DNA of 64,000 nt, from NCBI RefSeq assembly GCF_005048155.1, contig NZ_SUMB01000003.1, positions 124,001 to 188,000 of the forward strand. The letters are read 5' to 3'. Of the stretch, positions 34,024 through 42,439 are shown one piece after another. How positions within the stretch are numbered: the first letter of the stretch is position 1; the number at the start of each line of letters is the position of its first letter. Source of the stretch: Streptomyces piniterrae (GTDB taxonomy: Bacteria; Actinomycetota; Actinomycetes; Streptomycetales; Streptomycetaceae). The notes below the pieces were generated by a model. The model was not told the origin of the DNA, searched no databases, and saw nothing but the letters and a program-made list of their open reading frames with translations. The translations under genes were made by a program, and so were the position numbers.

Positions 34024-35474
34024 CAGGCACCCGCCGGCAGATGGATCATCTTGTGCTCCAGGTACTCACCGAAGCCCTCGGGGCCGAACTCCCGCCCGAC
34101 ACCGGAGTTCTTGTAGCCGCCGAACGGGCCGAGCATGTCGATGCTGAAGGTGTTCACCGAGTACGTGCCGGTGCGCACCTGCCGCGCGATGTCGACGCCG
34201 TGATCGATATCGGCGGTCCATACGGAGCCCGAGAGGCCGTAGTCCGAGTCGTTGGCGATGCGTACCGCCTCCGCCTCGTCGTCGTACGGCAGCAGGCAGA
34301 TGACCGGGCCGAAGATCTCCTCACGGGCGATCCGCATGGAGTTGGTGACGTCGCCGAAGAGCGTCGGCTCGACATACCAGCCGGTGGTCCGGTCCTTCGG
34401 TTTGCCGCCGCCGGTGAGGACCTTGGCGCCCTCCTGCTGGCCGAGCGCGATGTAGTCGAGGGACCGCTGCTGCTGGCGGCGGGCGACGAGCGGGCCCACT
34501 TCGGTGGCCGGGTCCAGCGGGTCGCCGACGGTGAGCGCACCGGCCGCCGCGGCGAACCGTTCGGCGATCTCGTCGTAGCGGGACCGCGGCGCGAGGATCC
34601 GGGTCTGGGCCACACACGCCTGGCCGTTGATCATCCAGGCGAACGGCACGATGCCGGCCACCGCCGCGTCCAGGTCCGCGTCCGGCAGGATCACCGCAGC
34701 GGACTTGCCGCCGAGTTCGAGGGTGACCCGGCTGAGATTGCGGGCCGCGACCTCCATGACCCGCTTGCCGGCCGCGACCGAGCCGGTGAACGACACCTTG
34801 TCGACGCCCTGGTGCCCGACCAGGTACTCGCTCACCTCCCGGTCCGCCGGCAGGATCGACAGCACCCCTTCGGGCAGCCCGGCCTCGGTCGCGATCTCGG
34901 CGAGCAGATACGCGTCCAGCGGGGTCTCCGGCGACACCTTCAGCACCACCGAGCAGCCGGCCAGCAGCGCGGGGGCCAGCTTGGCGGCGGCGGTGAACTG
35001 CGGGACGTTCCACGGCACGACGGCCGCGACGACCCCGGCCGGTTCGCGCCGTATCAGCAGCGGCCCCAGGATCCCGGTCCGTCGCTCCTCGAAGGGGAAG
35101 TCGCGGGCCACGGTCAGCGCCGCTTCCCACACCAGCATCGCGGCCAGCGACTGCACCATGACGCCGGAGGTGTACGGGGTGCCGTTCTCGGAGCTGATGA
35201 CCCTGGCGATCTCCTCGCTGCGCACCGCGAAGGCGTCCTTGATGCGGGTCACCACCGCGATCCGGTCGGCCAACGGGGCGTTCGCCCAGACCCCGGAGTC
35301 GAAGGACGTACGGGCGGCGGCCACCGCACGGTCCACGTCGGCCCGCGAGGCGTGGGGGACGCGGCCGATGACCTGTTCGGTGTGCGGTGAGACGACCTCG
35401 ATCGTGTCGCGGCCGGCCGGATCGACCAACTCACCGCCTATGTAGAGCTTTCCGTGCTCGACGAGGTCGCTCAT
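34023..35474 (-). CDS. NAD(P)-dependent aldehyde dehydrogenase
   Basis: A 483-residue aldehyde dehydrogenase with all hallmark blocks: VVPWNVPQF, KVSPETPLDAYLLAE, FTGSVAAGKRV, catalytic Glu in VTLELGGKSA and catalytic Cys in NGQACVAQTR. EEIFGPVICLLPYD and GYKNSGVGREFGPEG follow. In this setting it could oxidise a steroid C26 aldehyde to the acid after CYP125/alcohol dehydrogenase; this is inferred. Two regulatory elements precede it, a KstR-like site with one mismatch and the CTGAC-N5-GTCAG repeat. It is followed by the ferredoxin gene with a one-base overlap. Confidence 0.92.
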   Translation of the reverse strand: MSDLVEHGKLYIGGELVDPAGRDTIEVVSPHTEQVIGRVPHASRADVDRAVAAARTSFDSGVWANAPLADRIAVVTRIKDAFAVRSEEIARVISSENGTPYTSGVMVQSLAAMLVWEAALTVARDFPFEERRTGILGPLLIRREPAGVVAAVVPWNVPQFTAAAKLAPALLAGCSVVLKVSPETPLDAYLLAEIATEAGLPEGVLSILPADREVSEYLVGHQGVDKVSFTGSVAAGKRVMEVAARNLSRVTLELGGKSAAVILPDADLDAAVAGIVPFAWMINGQACVAQTRILAPRSRYDEIAERFAAAAGALTVGDPLDPATEVGPLVARRQQQRSLDYIALGQQEGAKVLTGGGKPKDRTTGWYVEPTLFGDVTNSMRIAREEIFGPVICLLPYDDEAEAVRIANDSDYGLSGSVWTADIDHGVDIARQVRTGTYSVNTFSIDMLGPFGGYKNSGVGREFGPEGFGEYLEHKMIHLPAGA

Positions 35475-35522
35475 CGCTGCCGCCTCCCGACGGTTCCGGA
35501 TGGGATTTCTGAACGCAGCTCG

Positions 35523-35537
35523 CTGACGCTACGTCAG
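35523..35537. promoter_or_regulatory. CTGAC-N5-GTCAG inverted repeat
   Basis: CTGAC-GCTAC-GTCAG followed by GATTGCT, 49 bp upstream of the aldehyde dehydrogenase start. Perfect arms; same downstream ATTGCT as at the LLM promoter. Confidence 0.62.
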
Positions 35538-35558
35538 GATTGCTCAGCCATCAGGAAC

Positions 35559-35572
35559 TGATACCAGTTCTA
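35559..35572. promoter_or_regulatory. KstR-like operator, one mismatch
   Basis: Read on the minus strand, TAGAACTGGTATCA differs from T-N2-AAC-N2-GTT-N2-A at one core base. It lies 85 bp upstream of the aldehyde dehydrogenase start. Confidence 0.5.
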
Positions 35573-35651
35573 GTTGCAGGAGTCCACGGGGTGCGGCCGA
35601 ATGACGGTCGAACGGCAAGGGGTTGGCAGGCTGGGCCACTTCAGTGCGCAT

Positions 35652-35665
35652 TGAAACTCGTTCTA
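35652..35665. promoter_or_regulatory. KstR-type operator before the MBL-fold gene
   Basis: TGAAACTCGTTCTA fits the KstR consensus exactly and lies 92 bp upstream of the hydrolase ATG. It is one of two such sites in the 282-bp divergent region 35475-35756. Confidence 0.65.
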
Positions 35666-35700
35666 GTTATAGTGAGGGTGCGGACGGACCGGTGCGGGCA

Positions 35701-35746
35701 GCGGGTTGTCCACCACATCGAGAGCGGGTCGTCCGCCACATCGAGA
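35701..35746. repeat. 23-bp tandem duplication before the MBL-fold gene
   Basis: Two copies of a 23-bp unit beginning GCGGGTTGTCCACCACATCG (35701-35723 and 35724-35746), differing at two positions, lie just before the ribosome binding site. Confidence 0.6.
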
Positions 35747-35756
35747 GGGGACCGGG

Positions 35757-36929
35757 ATGCCAGAGGCCGGGATGACAGAGGCCGGGACGTCCGGGGGCGG
35801 GGCGCCACAGGTGATCGACCACCGGGGCGGGGTGTGGAGCATCGCCGTCCCGATCCCGGACAACCCGCTCGGGCACACCCTCGTCCACCTCTTGGAAACC
35901 GACCGCGGACCGGTGCTCATCGACACCGGGTGGGACGATCCGGACTCCTGGGACACCCTCGTCGCGGGCGTCGACGCCTGCGGCTTCGCCCTCACCGAGC
36001 TGCACGGCGTCCTGATCACCCACCACCACCCCGACCATCACGGCCTCTCGGCCAAGGTGCGGGAGGCGTCCGGCGCGTGGATCGCCATGCACGCCGCCGA
36101 CACGGCCCTGGTCCTCCGCACCCGCGAGGCCGAGCCGGGCCAGTGGCTGGACTTCCTGATCGCCAAGCTCGCGACCGCCGGGGCTCCGGACGACCACCTG
36201 GCGCCACTGCGGAAGGCGCGTGCCAAAGGCGGCGGCCGCTCGCTGCCCGGACGGCGGGCCGCGCTGCCGGACCGGGAGATCGGCCCCGGTGAGCTGCTCG
36301 ATGTGCCGGGGCGGCGACTGCGCGCGATCTGGACGCCGGGTCATACGCCGGGGCATGTGTGCCTGCATCTGGAGGAACAGCATCCGGGGAGGGTCGGGGA
36401 AGCCACCGGCAGGGGCGCCGGCGCCGAGCGGCTCGCGGGCCGGCCCGCCGGCTTCGGGCGGCTCTTCTCCGGTGATCATCTGCTGCCGGGCATCACCCCG
36501 CACATCGGGCTGTACGAGGACCCGGACAGTGCCACGGTCACCGATCCTCCCCCAAGCTCTCAACTTCGTTCGAGCAGGGGGGACCCCCTCGGGGACTACC
36601 TCGAGTCCCTGGAGCGGATCGGCCGGCTCGCCCCCGCCGAGGTACTGCCCGCGCATCAGCATGCGTTCACCGGCGCGGACGGACGGGTACGCGAGCTCAC
36701 CGCTCACCATGAAGAGCGGCTGTCCGGACTGAGAGCACTGCTCCGCGAACCGCTCACGCCATGGCAGCTCGCCGTATCCATGGAGTGGAACCGCCCCTGG
36801 GAACAGATCCCCTACGGGTCCCGGAACATCGCCGTCTCGGAAGCCGAGGCCCACCTCCGCCACCTGGTGAAACTCGGCCACGCGGAGCTGGTGCCGGGGT
36901 CCGATCCGGCGCTGTACCGGGCGGTGTGA
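35757..36929 (+). CDS. Metallo-beta-lactamase-fold hydrolase
   Basis: A 390-residue MBL-fold enzyme with GAGAGGGG upstream of the ATG. Metal ligands: THHHPDHHGL (H-x-H-x-D-H), His in TPGHTPGHVCLH, Asp in FSGDHLLPG, and His in PAHQHAF. Residues 41 onward match the glyoxalase II-like family that includes acyl-CoA or lactone hydrolases. A C-terminal helical domain (about residues 330-390) resembles the winged-helix tail of related MBL proteins. A dispersed palindromic repeat interrupts the region near residues 265-278 without breaking the frame. A KstR-type operator upstream suggests a thioesterase or lactonase step in steroid catabolism; unproven. Confidence 0.85.
   Translation: MPEAGMTEAGTSGGGAPQVIDHRGGVWSIAVPIPDNPLGHTLVHLLETDRGPVLIDTGWDDPDSWDTLVAGVDACGFALTELHGVLITHHHPDHHGLSAKVREASGAWIAMHAADTALVLRTREAEPGQWLDFLIAKLATAGAPDDHLAPLRKARAKGGGRSLPGRRAALPDREIGPGELLDVPGRRLRAIWTPGHTPGHVCLHLEEQHPGRVGEATGRGAGAERLAGRPAGFGRLFSGDHLLPGITPHIGLYEDPDSATVTDPPPSSQLRSSRGDPLGDYLESLERIGRLAPAEVLPAHQHAFTGADGRVRELTAHHEERLSGLRALLREPLTPWQLAVSMEWNRPWEQIPYGSRNIAVSEAEAHLRHLVKLGHAELVPGSDPALYRAV
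36549..36588. repeat. Dispersed palindromic repeat, copy 2, inside a coding sequence
   Basis: CCCCCAAGCTCTCAACTTCG continues into a TTCGAGCAGGGGGGACCCC arm. The copy is in frame within the MBL-fold gene and encodes PPPSSQLRSSRGDPLG, a low-complexity surface loop not expected in the family. Confidence 0.65.
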
Positions 36930-36984
36930 CGCCGTGACGTCGGGGGCGGGCGTCGCGTCCCGGCTCCGCACCTGCGGACTCCGG

Positions 36985-37180
36985 GCCAGGACGGGTGCCG
37001 GTTAAGGTGTGCGGGACAACTTCATTCGTGTCCGATCGGGGGAAGCCGGTGGAAATCCGGCGCTGACCCTCCCCCCCAGCTCTCGGCTCCGCTCGAGCCC
37101 GGGGGCACCCCCATCCGTGAGGACGGCCCTCCGCGCACCGCGCACTTGGCCGTACGAGCCGGAGCACCCGCTGGGGCACG
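36985..37180 (+). promoter_or_regulatory. Cobalamin (B12) riboswitch
   Basis: GGGGGAAGCCGGTGGAAATCCGGCGCTGACC (two parts, 37038-37068) is the conserved core of cobalamin riboswitches. AGCCGGAGCACCCGCT (37157-37172) corresponds to the B12 box. The 5' part (GGTGCCGG-like, near 36994) is only roughly placed. It precedes an ECF transporter operon, so B12 should repress it. A palindromic repeat lies between core and B12 box where CCCGCAACCGTGA is expected, so the aptamer may be altered. Confidence 0.75.
37072..37112. repeat. Dispersed palindromic repeat, copy 3, inside the riboswitch
   Basis: CCCCCCAGCTCTCGGCTCCG continues into a CTCGAGCCCGGGGGCACCCCC arm. Same architecture as the copies at 25049 and 36549. 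It splits the conserved segment between CTGACC and CCGTGAGG of the riboswitch. Confidence 0.65.
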
Positions 37181-37357
37181 ACCAAGGCTCCCGCCACCGG
37201 AACCGCCGCCGCTGCGGACGGCCGGTGCGCGGCACCGTCGAGGTATACGGAGCCGAGCCCGGTGCCACCGCGTACGATCCGGCGATCGCCACGCGGCCGG
37301 TCGGCCGAGCGCGGCTGCGTACCACCGCCGCGACCCGACCCGAGAGGCACCGACCCG

Positions 37358-38791
37358 ATGGCCCGCATGGCCCCCATGGCTTCCTTGGCTTCCACGGCTT
37401 CTTTGGCTTCCATGGCTTCTTTGGCCCACCAGGCCCGTCCGACGCGTTCCGTCGCCTTCCTGGCGCGCCGCGCCGCCATGGCGCTGACGGCCGTGGCGGT
37501 GCTGGGCGCGGCCCCGCTGATGGGCGCCCCCGCCGCGTACGCGGACACTCCCGCGCCCAAGAAGCTGCCCGACGGGCTGTACGGCACCAAGGACCCGCAG
37601 TACGACGGGGTGTGGCGGCAGTCCCTCGCGCTGCTCGCGCAGCACACCGTCCAGGTGCGGCCGGCGGCGTCGGCCGTCGACTGGCTCGCCGGGCAGCAGT
37701 GCGCCGACGGCTCGTTCGCCGCCTTTCGCGCCGACCCGGGCAAGCCCTGCGACGCCAAGACGATGCGGGACACGAACCAGACGGGCGCCGCGGTGCAGGC
37801 GCTGGCCGCGGTCGGCGGGCATGGCGAGGCCGTGAAGAAGGCCGTGACCTGGCTGAAGTCCGTACAGAACGACGATGGCGGCTGGAGCTCGATACCCGGC
37901 TCGCCGAGCGATGCCAACTCCACCGCGGTGGTGATCGGCGCGCTCGCCGCGACGAGCGAGAAGCCGGGGGCGGTGACGGCGACGGCGGCTTCGGAGAAGG
38001 GCGCGGAGGACGGCAAGGACGGTGAGAGCGGCAAGAGCCGCAAGAGCGGTGAGGACGGGCAGAGCGGTCGGAGTCCGTATGACGCGCTGCTGAGCTTCCA
38101 GTTGGGCTGCGACGCCGAGGACGGGGAGCGTGGCGCGTTCGCCTTCCAGCCGCAGAAGGACGCGCTGGCCCCGAACGCCGACGCCACCGCGGCCGCCGCG
38201 ACCGGCGCGCTGGGCAAGGGCTTTGTCGTCGCCCCGGGCGGCACCGGCGCCGACCGTCCCGTCAAGCCGCTGAGCTGCGAGGACGGCAAGGGCGGTGCGA
38301 CCGGTCCGGCGCAGGCGGCGGACGCCGGCGCCGCCTATCTCGTCGCGCAACTCGACAAGAACGGCCAGCATCTGCCGTCCGCGATGCCGGGTGCGGAGAA
38401 GCAGCCCGATGTCGGCAACACCGCGGACGCCGTCGTGGCGCTGGCCGCCGGCTCGCACGGCGCCGCCGCCCAGAAGCCCCTGAAGTGGCTGGAGAAGAAC
38501 TCCGCGGACTGGGCGAAGCAGAACGGCCCGGCCGCGTACGCCCAGTTGGTGCTGGTCGCACACGCCACCGACACTGACCCGCGCTCCTTCGGGGGCACGG
38601 ACCTGGTGGCCGCGCTCAACGCCACCGGCCCCAAGCCGGCCGGCAGCGCCGAGCCGTCCGCGTCGCCGGAGAAGGACAGCAAGGGCGGCGAGGGCGGCAT
38701 CGGGGTGTGGTGGGTCATCGGTGTCGGGCTCGCCATCGGCGCCGGTATCGGGTTTCTGCTGAGCGGCCGTAAGAAGAAGAACGGGCTGTGA
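37358..38791 (+). CDS. Secreted, C-terminally anchored alpha/alpha-toroid protein (intrinsic-factor alpha-domain-like)
   Basis: ATG at 37358 with GAGAGG upstream. The 477-residue product has a signal peptide with MASLAS repeats, then helical repeats of the prenyltransferase/transcobalamin toroid fold. Examples are AVDWLAGQQCADGSFAAF, NQTGAAVQALAAVGGHGEAVKKAVTWLKSVQNDDGGWSS, AADAGAAYLVAQLDKNGQH and NTADAVVALAAG. A charged loop of about 40 residues is inserted. The end is a membrane helix (WWVIGVGLAIGAGIGFLL) with KKK. The fold equals the alpha domain of animal intrinsic factor/transcobalamin. As first gene behind the B12 riboswitch it is probably a cobalamin receptor or accessory factor at the cell surface (inference). 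Confidence 0.78.
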   Translation: MARMAPMASLASTASLASMASLAHQARPTRSVAFLARRAAMALTAVAVLGAAPLMGAPAAYADTPAPKKLPDGLYGTKDPQYDGVWRQSLALLAQHTVQVRPAASAVDWLAGQQCADGSFAAFRADPGKPCDAKTMRDTNQTGAAVQALAAVGGHGEAVKKAVTWLKSVQNDDGGWSSIPGSPSDANSTAVVIGALAATSEKPGAVTATAASEKGAEDGKDGESGKSRKSGEDGQSGRSPYDALLSFQLGCDAEDGERGAFAFQPQKDALAPNADATAAAATGALGKGFVVAPGGTGADRPVKPLSCEDGKGGATGPAQAADAGAAYLVAQLDKNGQHLPSAMPGAEKQPDVGNTADAVVALAAGSHGAAAQKPLKWLEKNSADWAKQNGPAAYAQLVLVAHATDTDPRSFGGTDLVAALNATGPKPAGSAEPSASPEKDSKGGEGGIGVWWVIGVGLAIGAGIGFLLSGRKKKNGL

Positions 38792-39528
38792 TGCGGCGTA
38801 CCAGGGGCATTGGTGTGCTGCTGCTGACGGGTGCGGTCACCGGCCTCGCCGCCGCGCCCGCGCAGGCGCAGGAGTACCGCTACTGGTCCTTCTGGCAAGG
38901 CGGTGGCGGCAACGGCAGCTCGTGGGCCTACGCCAGCGAGGGGCCGGGCACGCTGCGGCCGTCCGACGGCGCCGTCGAGGGCTTCCGGTTCACCGTCAGC
39001 GCCGACTCCGCCGCGGCCGGCAAACCGCGCGCGGCCGCCGACTTCGACGCGATATGCCGGGGCACGCCCGCCAAGGGCGGCACCAAGCGGATCGGAGTCG
39101 TCATCGACTTCGGCACCGCGGCGGACGCGCCCCGGGGCGAGACGCCGCCCAAGACCCGGACGGCGTGCGCCCGGGTGCCGGAGGACGCGTCGGCGGCCGA
39201 AGCGCTGGCAGGTGTCACGCGGTCGCTGCGCTACGACTCCAACTCGCTGCTGTGCGGTATCGCGGGCTATCCGAAGGCGGGGTGCGCGGATGAGGTGAGC
39301 GGGGGCGGGGGGTCGTCCTCGTCGGCGGGGGCGTCGTCGGATGCGTCTTCGGGTGCGTCGCCGGGTGCGGCTTCGGATGCCCCTTCGGATGGCGACGCCG
39401 ACAGCGGGGCTGACGGGGCCGATGGCGGGGGCGGCGGAGGCCCGTCCGCGGGGTTGTTCGGCGGCATCGCGGCCGTCGCCGTACTGGGCGCGGCCGCCGT
39501 GTGGCAGGCTCACCGCCGGCGCGGATGA
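38791..39528 (+). CDS. Small secreted, membrane-anchored protein (possible transcobalamin beta-domain counterpart)
   Basis: The ATG at 38791 overlaps the preceding stop (TGATG). The 245-residue product has a signal peptide (GIGVLLLTGAVTGLAAAPAQA). A compact domain of about 150 residues starts EYRYWSFWQGGGGNGSSWAYASEGPGTLRPSDGAVEGFRFTV, and the rest keeps four Cys. A Ser/Gly/Ala/Asp linker and a C-terminal helix (LFGGIAAVAVLGAAAVW) with basic end complete it. The W/F-rich start with a dipeptide-like YWSFW and G-D-x-V-E-G-x-x-F is reminiscent of DUF4430/transcobalamin beta domains. This likeness is weak and rests mainly on context. Confidence 0.72.
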   Translation: MRRTRGIGVLLLTGAVTGLAAAPAQAQEYRYWSFWQGGGGNGSSWAYASEGPGTLRPSDGAVEGFRFTVSADSAAAGKPRAAADFDAICRGTPAKGGTKRIGVVIDFGTAADAPRGETPPKTRTACARVPEDASAAEALAGVTRSLRYDSNSLLCGIAGYPKAGCADEVSGGGGSSSSAGASSDASSGASPGAASDAPSDGDADSGADGADGGGGGGPSAGLFGGIAAVAVLGAAAVWQAHRRRG

Positions 39529-40817
39529 GCACCCCACGCGCGCCCCGCGCCCCACGCACGCCCCGCGCCCCACGCACCCCGCAGGCCACCCGGGCCAACG
39601 CGCTGCACGCCGGCGCCTGGTGGCTCTGGGCGCTCGGGCTGGCGACCGCGGCCTCCCGCACCACCAATCCGCTGCTGCTCGGGCTGTTGGTCGGCGTCGC
39701 CGGCTATGTCGTCGCGGCGCGCCGTACGGACGCGCCCTGGGCCCGCTCGTACGGGGCGTTCGTCAGGCTCGGACTGGTCGTGATCGCCATCCGGCTCGTC
39801 TTCGCGTTCGTCCTCGGCTCGCCGATCCCGGGTACGCACACCCTCGTCACACTCCCCGAAGTCCCGCTCCCCGACTGGGCGAAGGGCGTCCGGATCGGCG
39901 GCCGGGTCACCACTGAGGGCATGGTCTTCGCCCTCTACGACGGTCTGAAACTGGCCACCCTGCTCATCTGCGTCGGTGCCGCCAACGCGCTCGCCAATCC
40001 GTCCCGGCTGCTGAAGTCCCTGCCCGGAGCGCTGTACGAGGTGGGCGTCGCGGTCGTCGTCGCCATGACCTTCGCGCCGAACCTGGTCGCCGACGTCCAG
40101 CGGCTGCGCGCCGCCCGGCGGTTGCGCGGCCGGCCCGACCGCGGGTTCAAGGCCCTTCTCCAGGTCGGGCTGCCGGTGCTGGAGGGCGCGCTGGAGCGTT
40201 CCGTCGCGCTGGCCGCGGCGATGGACGCACGCGGCTACGGCCGGACCGCCCAAGTGCCGCCTGCCGTACGGCACACCACCTCCGTTCTCACCCTCGGCGG
40301 GCTGCTCGGCGTCTGCGCCGGGACGTACGGGCTGCTGGGCGACGCGGGCGGCGGCTACGGGCTGCCGCTGCTGCTCGCGGGACTGGCCGCGGCACTCGCC
40401 GGGCTGTGGCTAGGCGGCCGGCGCTCCGTACGCAGCCGCTACCGGCCCGAACGGTGGGGTGTGCGCGCCTGGTTGGTCGCCGGCTCCGGTATCGCCGTCG
40501 CGGCGCTGATGATCTGGGCCAACGACCACGCGTCCGCGGCACTGCACCCGCCGGCGGTCCCCCTCACCTCCCCGGTGCTGCCCCTCTGGCCGGCCGCCGC
40601 CGTCCTCATCGGCCTGCTGCCGGGGTTCGTTGCGCCGCGGCCGCCGGACGGGGGTAGCGGGACGCGGCCCGGCAGCGGCCGTTCCCCCGGTCGCACCGCT
40701 CGCCTGGATCCGCCAGGTTCCCTCCGCCCCCTCGATCACCCCGCCCCCGTCGGTCCCCCCTCTCCCCTCAATCCGCTCGATCCGCTCGATCCGGGCAAGA
40801 AGGAGTCCAGCCAGTGA
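39525..40817 (+). CDS. ECF transporter transmembrane component EcfT (CbiQ-like)
   Basis: The ATG at 39525 overlaps the previous stop (ATGA). The 430-residue integral membrane protein begins with a Pro/Arg/Thr-rich repeat leader. Several helices follow, including TTNPLLLGLLVGVAGYVVAA and LVVIAIRLVFAFVLG. It has the two EcfT coupling motifs for ATPase binding, AARRLRG and DARGYG. The C-terminal half adds three or four further helices and a disordered Pro-rich tail, longer than usual EcfT. It joins the ATPase and S component in energy-coupling-factor uptake. Confidence 0.9.
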   Translation: MSTPRAPRAPRTPRAPRTPQATRANALHAGAWWLWALGLATAASRTTNPLLLGLLVGVAGYVVAARRTDAPWARSYGAFVRLGLVVIAIRLVFAFVLGSPIPGTHTLVTLPEVPLPDWAKGVRIGGRVTTEGMVFALYDGLKLATLLICVGAANALANPSRLLKSLPGALYEVGVAVVVAMTFAPNLVADVQRLRAARRLRGRPDRGFKALLQVGLPVLEGALERSVALAAAMDARGYGRTAQVPPAVRHTTSVLTLGGLLGVCAGTYGLLGDAGGGYGLPLLLAGLAAALAGLWLGGRRSVRSRYRPERWGVRAWLVAGSGIAVAALMIWANDHASAALHPPAVPLTSPVLPLWPAAAVLIGLLPGFVAPRPPDGGSGTRPGSGRSPGRTARLDPPGSLRPLDHPAPVGPPSPLNPLDPLDPGKKESSQ

Positions 40818-42439
40818 TTCGGTTCGAGCAGGTCTCGGTCACCTACGGGGACGCCTCGGCGCCCGCGGTGCAGGGCATCGACCTGACCGTTCCCGAGGGC
40901 GAGTTGTGTCTCCTCGTCGGCCCGTCCGGCGTCGGCAAGTCGACCGTTCTGAACGCCGTCTGCGGGCTGGTACCGCACTTCACCGGGGGCACCCTGCGCG
41001 GCCGGGTCACCGTCGACGGCCGCGACACCCGCACGCACAAGCCGCGCGAACTCGCCGATGTCGTCGGCACCGTGGGCCAGGACCCGCTGTCCCACTTCGT
41101 CACCGACACCGTCGAGGACGAGCTCGCCTACGGCATGGAGTCGCTCGGCCTGGCCCCGGACGTGATGCGCCGCCGCGTCGAGGAGACCCTGGATCTGCTG
41201 GGCCTGGCCGACCTGCGCGACCGTGCTCTCGCCACGCTCTCCGGCGGCCAGATGCAGCGGGTGGCGATCGGCTCGGTCCTCACCACACACCCCAAGGTCC
41301 TCGTCCTGGACGAGCCGACGTCGGCGCTGGACCCGGCCGCCGCGGAGGAGGTGCTGGCGGTGCTCCAGCGGTTGGTGCACGACCTCGGGACGACGGTCCT
41401 GATGGCCGAACACCGTCTGGAGCGGGTGGTCCAGTACGCGGACCAGGTGATCCTGCTGCCGTCCCCGGGCGCGGCCCCGATGATGGGCGACCCCGCCGAG
41501 ATCATGGCCGTCTCGCCGGTGCACCCCCCGGTCGTCGCCCTCGGCCGGCTGGCCGACTGGTCCCCGCTCCCGCTCTCCGTACGCGACGCCCGCCGCAAGG
41601 CCGCGCCGCTCCGCAGCCGCCTGGAGGACATCACCCCGCCCGCAGCAGACCGGGCCGCCCCTGCCCGCCCCTCCGCCACGCCCTCCGTGGTGGCCTCGGG
41701 GCTCGGCGTCCGCCGGGGTCGCGCCGACGCGCTCCACGGGGTGAACCTCACTCTCCAGCCGGGCGAGACGATGGCGCTGATGGGCCGCAACGGTGCGGGC
41801 AAGTCCACCCTCCTCTCCACGCTGGTCGGCATGCATGAACCCTCCTCCGGGACGGTCCGCGTCGATGGCGTCACCCCGCACCGCACCGGCCCGCGCACCC
41901 TCCTGCGGCACGTCGGCCTCGTCCCCCAGGAACCCCGCGATCTCCTCTACGCGGACACCGTCGCCGCCGAGTGCACCGCCGCCGACCACGACGCGGGCGC
42001 CCCCGCCGGCAGTTGCCGCGATCTGGTCACACGGCTGCTGCCCGACGTCCCGGACTCCGTCCACCCCCGCGATCTTTCCGAGGGCCAGCGGCTCGCCCTC
42101 GCCCTGGCGGTCGTCCTGACCGCCCGCCCGCCGCTGCTCCTCCTCGACGAGCCCACCCGAGGCCTGGACTATGCCGCCAAGGCCCGCTTGACCGAGGTGC
42201 TGCGCGGGCTGGCCGCCGACGGACACGCCATCGTCCTGGCCACCCATGACGTGGAACTGGCCGCCGAACTGGCCCACCGTGTCGTGATCCTCGCGGACGG
42301 CGAGATCGTCGCCGACGGCCCCACCAACGAGGTTGTTGTCTCCTCCCCCTCCTTCGCCCCACAGGTCGCCAAGGTCCTCGCCCCGCTGCCGTGGCTGACC
42401 GTGCCCCAGGTCGCAGGGGCCCTGGAGCGGACGGCATGA
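40814..42439 (+). CDS. ECF transporter ATPase, two fused nucleotide-binding domains
   Basis: GTG at 40814 overlaps the ecfT stop (GTGA). The 541-residue protein contains two ABC domains. The first has GPSGVGKST, LSGGQMQRVAIG and VLVLDEPTSALD. The second has GRNGAGKST, LSEGQRLALALA and LLLLDEPTRGLD. Signature 2 has Glu for the second Gly, so one ATP site may be weaker, as in asymmetric ABC pairs. H-loops are in MAEHRLE and ATHDVE. This is the fused form of EcfA1/EcfA2. It powers uptake together with EcfT and the S component encoded on either side. Confidence 0.93.
   Translation: MIRFEQVSVTYGDASAPAVQGIDLTVPEGELCLLVGPSGVGKSTVLNAVCGLVPHFTGGTLRGRVTVDGRDTRTHKPRELADVVGTVGQDPLSHFVTDTVEDELAYGMESLGLAPDVMRRRVEETLDLLGLADLRDRALATLSGGQMQRVAIGSVLTTHPKVLVLDEPTSALDPAAAEEVLAVLQRLVHDLGTTVLMAEHRLERVVQYADQVILLPSPGAAPMMGDPAEIMAVSPVHPPVVALGRLADWSPLPLSVRDARRKAAPLRSRLEDITPPAADRAAPARPSATPSVVASGLGVRRGRADALHGVNLTLQPGETMALMGRNGAGKSTLLSTLVGMHEPSSGTVRVDGVTPHRTGPRTLLRHVGLVPQEPRDLLYADTVAAECTAADHDAGAPAGSCRDLVTRLLPDVPDSVHPRDLSEGQRLALALAVVLTARPPLLLLDEPTRGLDYAAKARLTEVLRGLAADGHAIVLATHDVELAAELAHRVVILADGEIVADGPTNEVVVSSPSFAPQVAKVLAPLPWLTVPQVAGALERTA

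Noticed and set aside
35555..35570. GAACTG-ATAC-CAGTTC as a separate perfect operator
   Set aside because: It overlaps the better KstR-like reading at 35559-35572; listing both would count one site twice.
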